64,000 nt of DNA, taken from Pseudomonas sichuanensis. Its GTDB lineage: Bacteria > Pseudomonadota > Gammaproteobacteria > Pseudomonadales > Pseudomonadaceae. Below the pieces are notes generated by a model. That model worked only from the letters and a program-made list of their open reading frames with translations, did no database searches and was not told the DNA's origin. The translations under genes were made by a program, and so were the position numbers. Positions within the stretch are counted from its first letter, which is position 1, and each line of letters starts with the position of its first letter. The stretch covers positions 42,817-106,816 of the forward strand of contig NZ_QKVM01000016.1 in NCBI RefSeq assembly GCF_003231305.1, read 5' to 3'. Positions 60,700-64,000 of this stretch are shown here, piece after piece.

Positions 60700-62111
60700 C
60701 GCCTGATAAAAAAGTAAAAATCCTCGCCACCCTCGGGCCTGCGATCAAAGGCATCGATGACATCCGCCAGCTGGTCGAAGCCGGGGTGAATATCTTCCGC
60801 CTCAACTTCAGCCACGGCGAACACGCCGATCACGCCCTGCGCTATCAGTGGATCCGCGAAGTCGAGCAGCAGCTCAACTACCCGCTGGGCATCCTCATGG
60901 ACCTACAGGGCCCGAAACTGCGCGTTGGCCGTTTCGCCGACGGCAAGGTGCAACTGCAGCGTGGCCAGGCCCTGCGCCTGGACCTGGACAAGACCCCGGG
61001 CGACAGCCGCCGGGTGAACCTGCCGCACCCGGAGATCATCGCCGCGCTGGAGCCCGGCATGGACCTGCTGCTCGATGACGGCAAGCTGCGCCTGCGGGTG
61101 ACCGCCAAGCACGCCGACGCCATCGACACCGAAGTGCTGGCCGGCGGCGAGCTGTCCGACCGCAAGGGCGTCAACGTGCCGCAAGCGGTGCTCGACCTGT
61201 CCCCGCTCACCGACAAAGACCGCCGCGACCTCACCTTCGGCCTGGAGCTGGGCGTGGACTGGGTGGCCCTGTCGTTCGTGCAGCGCCCGGAAGACATCGT
61301 CGAGGCGCGCCAGCTGATCGGCGACCGCGCCTACCTGATGGCCAAGATCGAGAAGCCCTCGGCGGTCGAGCAACTGCAAGCCATCGCCGAGCTGTCCGAC
61401 GCGATCATGGTCGCCCGTGGCGACCTGGGCGTGGAAGTACCGGCCGAGAGCGTGCCGCAGATCCAGAAAGCCATCATCGGCACCTGCCGCCAGCTGGGCA
61501 AACCGGTGGTGGTGGCCACGCAGATGCTCGAATCCATGCGCTTCTCCCCTGCCCCGACCCGCGCCGAAGTCACCGACGTGGCCAATGCCGTGGCCGAAGG
61601 TGCGGACGCGGTGATGCTGTCGGCCGAGACCGCCTCGGGTGACTACCCGCTGGAAGCGGTGCAGATGATGAGCAAGATCATCCGCCAGGTGGAGAACGGC
61701 CCGGACTACCAGGCCCAGCTCGACGTCGGCCGGCCCAAGGCCGAGGCTACCGTGTCGGATGCCATCAGCTGCGCGATCCGCCGCATCAGCGGCATCCTGC
61801 CGGTGGCGGTGCTGGTCAACTACAGCGAGTCGGGGAACTCCACCCTGCGCGCCGCCCGCGAGCGGCCACGGGCGCCGATCCTCAACCTGACGCCAAACCT
61901 CAACACCGCACGGCGCCTGAGCGTGGCCTGGGGTGTGCACTCGGTGGTCAACGACCGCCTGCGCCAGGTCGACGAGGTGGTCTCCACTGCGCTGGAGATC
62001 GCCCAGGCACAAGGCATGGCCAGCCGCGGCGACACGCTGTTGATCACCGCCGGTGTGCCTTTCGGCAAACCAGGTTCGACTAATACGCTGCGGATCGAGA
62101 CCTTGGTCTGA
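60696..62111 (+). CDS. pyk: Pyruvate kinase
   Basis: The 471-residue enzyme converts phosphoenolpyruvate and ADP to pyruvate and ATP. Signatures are KILATLGPAIKG, FRLNFSHGEH, MDLQGPKLRVG, the catalytic LMAKIEKPSAVEQL near residue 215 and VARGDLGVEV. VLSAETA-like VMLSAETASGDYP follows. The C-terminal allosteric domain is present. Its ATGA overlap with ttuD makes it part of the glyoxylate operon, so it is probably a dedicated isozyme induced with glyoxylate use. Confidence 0.96.
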   Translation: MTPDKKVKILATLGPAIKGIDDIRQLVEAGVNIFRLNFSHGEHADHALRYQWIREVEQQLNYPLGILMDLQGPKLRVGRFADGKVQLQRGQALRLDLDKTPGDSRRVNLPHPEIIAALEPGMDLLLDDGKLRLRVTAKHADAIDTEVLAGGELSDRKGVNVPQAVLDLSPLTDKDRRDLTFGLELGVDWVALSFVQRPEDIVEARQLIGDRAYLMAKIEKPSAVEQLQAIAELSDAIMVARGDLGVEVPAESVPQIQKAIIGTCRQLGKPVVVATQMLESMRFSPAPTRAEVTDVANAVAEGADAVMLSAETASGDYPLEAVQMMSKIIRQVENGPDYQAQLDVGRPKAEATVSDAISCAIRRISGILPVAVLVNYSESGNSTLRAARERPRAPILNLTPNLNTARRLSVAWGVHSVVNDRLRQVDEVVSTALEIAQAQGMASRGDTLLITAGVPFGKPGSTNTLRIETLV

Positions 62112-62120
62112 TCTGAAGAA

Positions 62121-62178
62121 ATCGCGGGGCAAGCCCGCTCCCACGTTGCACAGCGTGGGAGCGGGCTTGCCCCGCGAT
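62121..62178. repeat. REP pair after pyk
   Basis: ATCGCGGGGCAAGCCCGCTC and its exact inverse are separated by only about 10 bases, making the tightest hairpin of this type in the window. It lies at the operon end and could stop transcription before the urea transporter gene. Confidence 0.9.
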
Positions 62179-62253
62179 GGCTGTAACCCTGAACCCGCGG
62201 AAAACCGAGGCCCAAAGAGGCCCACCGCTGACCACTCACCTTACCGACTGCCC

Positions 62254-63129
62254 ATGTACACCAAAAATTTCGTCAACCCGTGCCCTGACTGGGCCACGGC
62301 GCTGCTCAACGGTTTCAGCCAGGTGCTGTTGCTGCGCAACCCCTTGTGCGGCCTGTGCTGCCTGCTGGCCATCCTGCTGACCGCCCCTTCGCTGGTCGGC
62401 GGCACCCTGCTCGGCGCCCTCGCCGGCCTGCTCACCGCCCAACGTCGCGGCTATGACCGCGCCGACCGCCAGGCCGGGCTGTACTGCTATAACGGTGTGC
62501 TGATCGGCATCCTGATCAGCGCCGTGCTGCCCTGGTCGGCCATCCTGCCGCCGCTGATCATCGCCGCCGGTGGGCTGTCGAGCATGCTCACCCATCAATG
62601 GCGAAAACGCGGTGGCAAGCTGCTGGTGGCCTACACCGCCCCCTTCGTGCTACTCGGCTGGGCCGCCCTGCTGCTGGCCGAACCCACCGCCAACAGCTAC
62701 GTCGAGGCCGACCCGCTGTATGCCATGCTGCGCGGCATCGGGCAGATCTTCCTACTCGACAAACCGATGGCCGGGTTGCTGATCGTCATCGGGATGTACT
62801 TTGCCAACCCCTATGCGGCCACCTGGGCGGTGATCGGTTCGACCATCGGTGGCGGTGTCGCGCTGCTGGCCGGCGAGGCGCAAGGGGCCTGGCTGGGGCT
62901 GTATGGCTTCAATGCCGCACTGGTGGCCCTGGCCTTCAGTCGCCAGGGTGAGAAGCCCTGGGTGACGTTGCTGGCCATCGCCCTGGCACTGTTGCTGCAG
63001 CCGCTGTTCAACCTGCTGCCGATCGCCGGGCTGACCGCGCCGTTCGTGGTCGCCTGCTGGCTGATGCATCTGGGCAGCCACCTGGCGCAGCTCAACCAGC
63101 GCCGCAACGCGCCCCGCTTGCACAGCTGA
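62254..63129 (+). CDS. Urea transporter (UT family)
   Basis: The 291-residue protein has about ten membrane helices in two homologous halves. Each half carries the urea-transporter pattern around a Leu-Pro/Asn turn (GLYCYNGVLIGILISAVLPW; AWLGLYGFNAALVALAFSRQ). It conducts urea down its gradient. It is placed after the glyoxylate operon, and the ureide pathway releases urea, so it may recover or release it. The ATG at 62254 lacks a strong ribosome site; the long upstream frame through the REP is not credible. Confidence 0.9.
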   Translation: MYTKNFVNPCPDWATALLNGFSQVLLLRNPLCGLCCLLAILLTAPSLVGGTLLGALAGLLTAQRRGYDRADRQAGLYCYNGVLIGILISAVLPWSAILPPLIIAAGGLSSMLTHQWRKRGGKLLVAYTAPFVLLGWAALLLAEPTANSYVEADPLYAMLRGIGQIFLLDKPMAGLLIVIGMYFANPYAATWAVIGSTIGGGVALLAGEAQGAWLGLYGFNAALVALAFSRQGEKPWVTLLAIALALLLQPLFNLLPIAGLTAPFVVACWLMHLGSHLAQLNQRRNAPRLHS

Positions 63130-63174
63130 TAGCCAGCCCCTAGGCTCTGCCCATTTGCACAATGGAACGCGCCC

Positions 63175-63996
63175 ATGGATAACCCTGCAAGCCTGCGCGA
63201 GCGGCTCTACGTCATCGTCTTCCAGACCGACACCGAAGCTGGAAGACGCTTCGATCAGATTCTCCTGCTGATCATCCTCGCCAGCCTGGTCACGGTGATC
63301 CTCGACAGCATCGACGATGTGCACCAAGGCTACGCCGGCCTGCTGGCCGCCATCGAGTGGGGCTTCACGGCGATCTTCCTTGCCGAATACATCACCCGCC
63401 TGTACTGCTCGCCCAAGCCACTGCGCTACGCCTTCAGCTTCTATGGGCTGGTGGACCTGCTGGCGATCGTGCCGGGGATCCTCGCCCTGTACTACAGCGA
63501 TGCCCAGTACCTGCTGATCATCCGCGTCATCCGCATGCTGCGGATCTTCCGCGTGCTCAAGCTCAGCCCCTACCTCAAGCAGGCCCACTACCTGCTGGCG
63601 GCGCTGCAGGGCAGCAAGCAGAAGATCATCGTGTTCCTGGTCAGCGTGTCGACCCTGGTTACCGTGTTCGGCACCCTGATGTACGTGATCGAAGGCCCCG
63701 AGCATGGCTTTACCAGTATCCCCAAGGGCATCTACTGGGCCATCGTCACCCTGACCACCGTGGGCTTCGGCGACATCGTGCCGAAAACGCCGCTGGGGCA
63801 GGTGCTGTCGTCGCTGGTGATGATCATCGGTTATTCGATCATCGCCGTGCCCACCGGGATCTTTACCGCGGAGCTGGCCAATGCGCTGCGTGGGGAGCAG
63901 TTGCAGCACGACTGCCCGACCTGCGCCAAGAACCACCATGAACATGGCGCGGCGTTCTGTTCGCGGTGTGGCAATGCGTTGTTTCCCAAACATTGA
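63175..63996 (+). CDS. Voltage-sensor-type K+ channel with C-terminal zinc ribbon
   Basis: The 273-residue protein has six membrane segments. S4 carries regularly spaced arginines (IIRVIRMLRIFRVLKL, near residues 115-130), and the pore loop holds the selectivity filter TVGFGD near residue 195. It resembles Kch/KvAP-type potassium channels and should form a tetramer in the inner membrane. The cytoplasmic tail ends with two Cys pairs (CPTCAKNHHEHG and FCSRCGNALF), a likely zinc ribbon not found in classical Kv channels. GGA precedes the ATG. It is complete, ending 4 bases before the window edge. Confidence 0.9.
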   Translation: MDNPASLRERLYVIVFQTDTEAGRRFDQILLLIILASLVTVILDSIDDVHQGYAGLLAAIEWGFTAIFLAEYITRLYCSPKPLRYAFSFYGLVDLLAIVPGILALYYSDAQYLLIIRVIRMLRIFRVLKLSPYLKQAHYLLAALQGSKQKIIVFLVSVSTLVTVFGTLMYVIEGPEHGFTSIPKGIYWAIVTLTTVGFGDIVPKTPLGQVLSSLVMIIGYSIIAVPTGIFTAELANALRGEQLQHDCPTCAKNHHEHGAAFCSRCGNALFPKH

Positions 63997-64000
63997 GATC

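Overview
The window is chromosomal DNA from a fluorescent pseudomonad, most likely of the Pseudomonas putida group. The evidence is uniformly GC-rich coding sequence, dense genes, many palindromic REP elements of the P. putida type (GCGGGGCAAGCCCGCTCCCAC and GCGGGTAAACCCGCTCCCAC), and blocks I recognise from P. putida: acnA beside the Aer-2 aerotaxis receptor, and the gcl-hyi-glxR-ttuD-pyk operon. I see no rRNA, insertion sequence, prophage, CRISPR array, plasmid function or restriction/defence island. The only RNA gene found is one tRNA-Pro.

Left part (1-35.9 kb), mostly housekeeping. It opens with the 5' part of fadB (runs off the left edge), then a universal stress protein, the ABC-F ATPase Uup, a soluble lytic transglycosylase, a MOSC protein and CheV. 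Next come a degenerate HPt-like protein, a NarX/NarL-type kinase-regulator pair, a YegS lipid kinase, a family 4 glycosyltransferase and moeA-moaB. These are followed by a small lipoprotein, tRNA-Pro, a malate:quinone oxidoreductase with a lipobox, a chemoreceptor, an ABC exporter, a PA1571-type small protein, pdxB, tusA, rlmM, acnA, a CPBP protease and Aer-2. The block ends with an RluA-type pseudouridine synthase, an SOS-controlled protein of unknown function, a glutaredoxin-like protein, an ammonium transporter, three YqjD/YqjE/YqjK-type envelope proteins and dgt.

Middle (35.9-42.5 kb). An AT-richer gap precedes a complete BvgA/BvgS-type two-component system: a LuxR-class regulator and a 1211-residue sensor with two periplasmic binding domains, PAS, kinase, receiver and HPt. 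A 14-bp inverted heptad pair resembling the Bordetella BvgA site lies upstream. It is followed by yggL and the PBP4-type dacB.

Right part (42.8-64 kb), purine-ring breakdown linked to central metabolism. hiuH is divergent from puuE-uraD-allA-puuD, followed by an NCS2 urate/xanthine-type permease and two tandem Tsx-like porins. Further on lie a RutR-like TetR regulator and a GlcG-like gene divergent from gcl-hyi-glxR-ttuD-pyk, then a urea transporter and a K+ channel. Together they take urate to ureidoglycolate, glyoxylate, tartronate semialdehyde, glycerate, 2-phosphoglycerate and pyruvate, with urea handled by the transporter. The palindrome TTGTATACAA (or a close variant) occurs in both divergent control regions, suggesting one regulator for both halves. 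No allantoicase gene lies between uraD and allA.

The strongest leads are the BvgAS-type system with its putative operator, the LexA box in front of an uncharacterised gene, the shared purine/glyoxylate operator and the missing allantoicase. I found no clearly novel multi-gene system.
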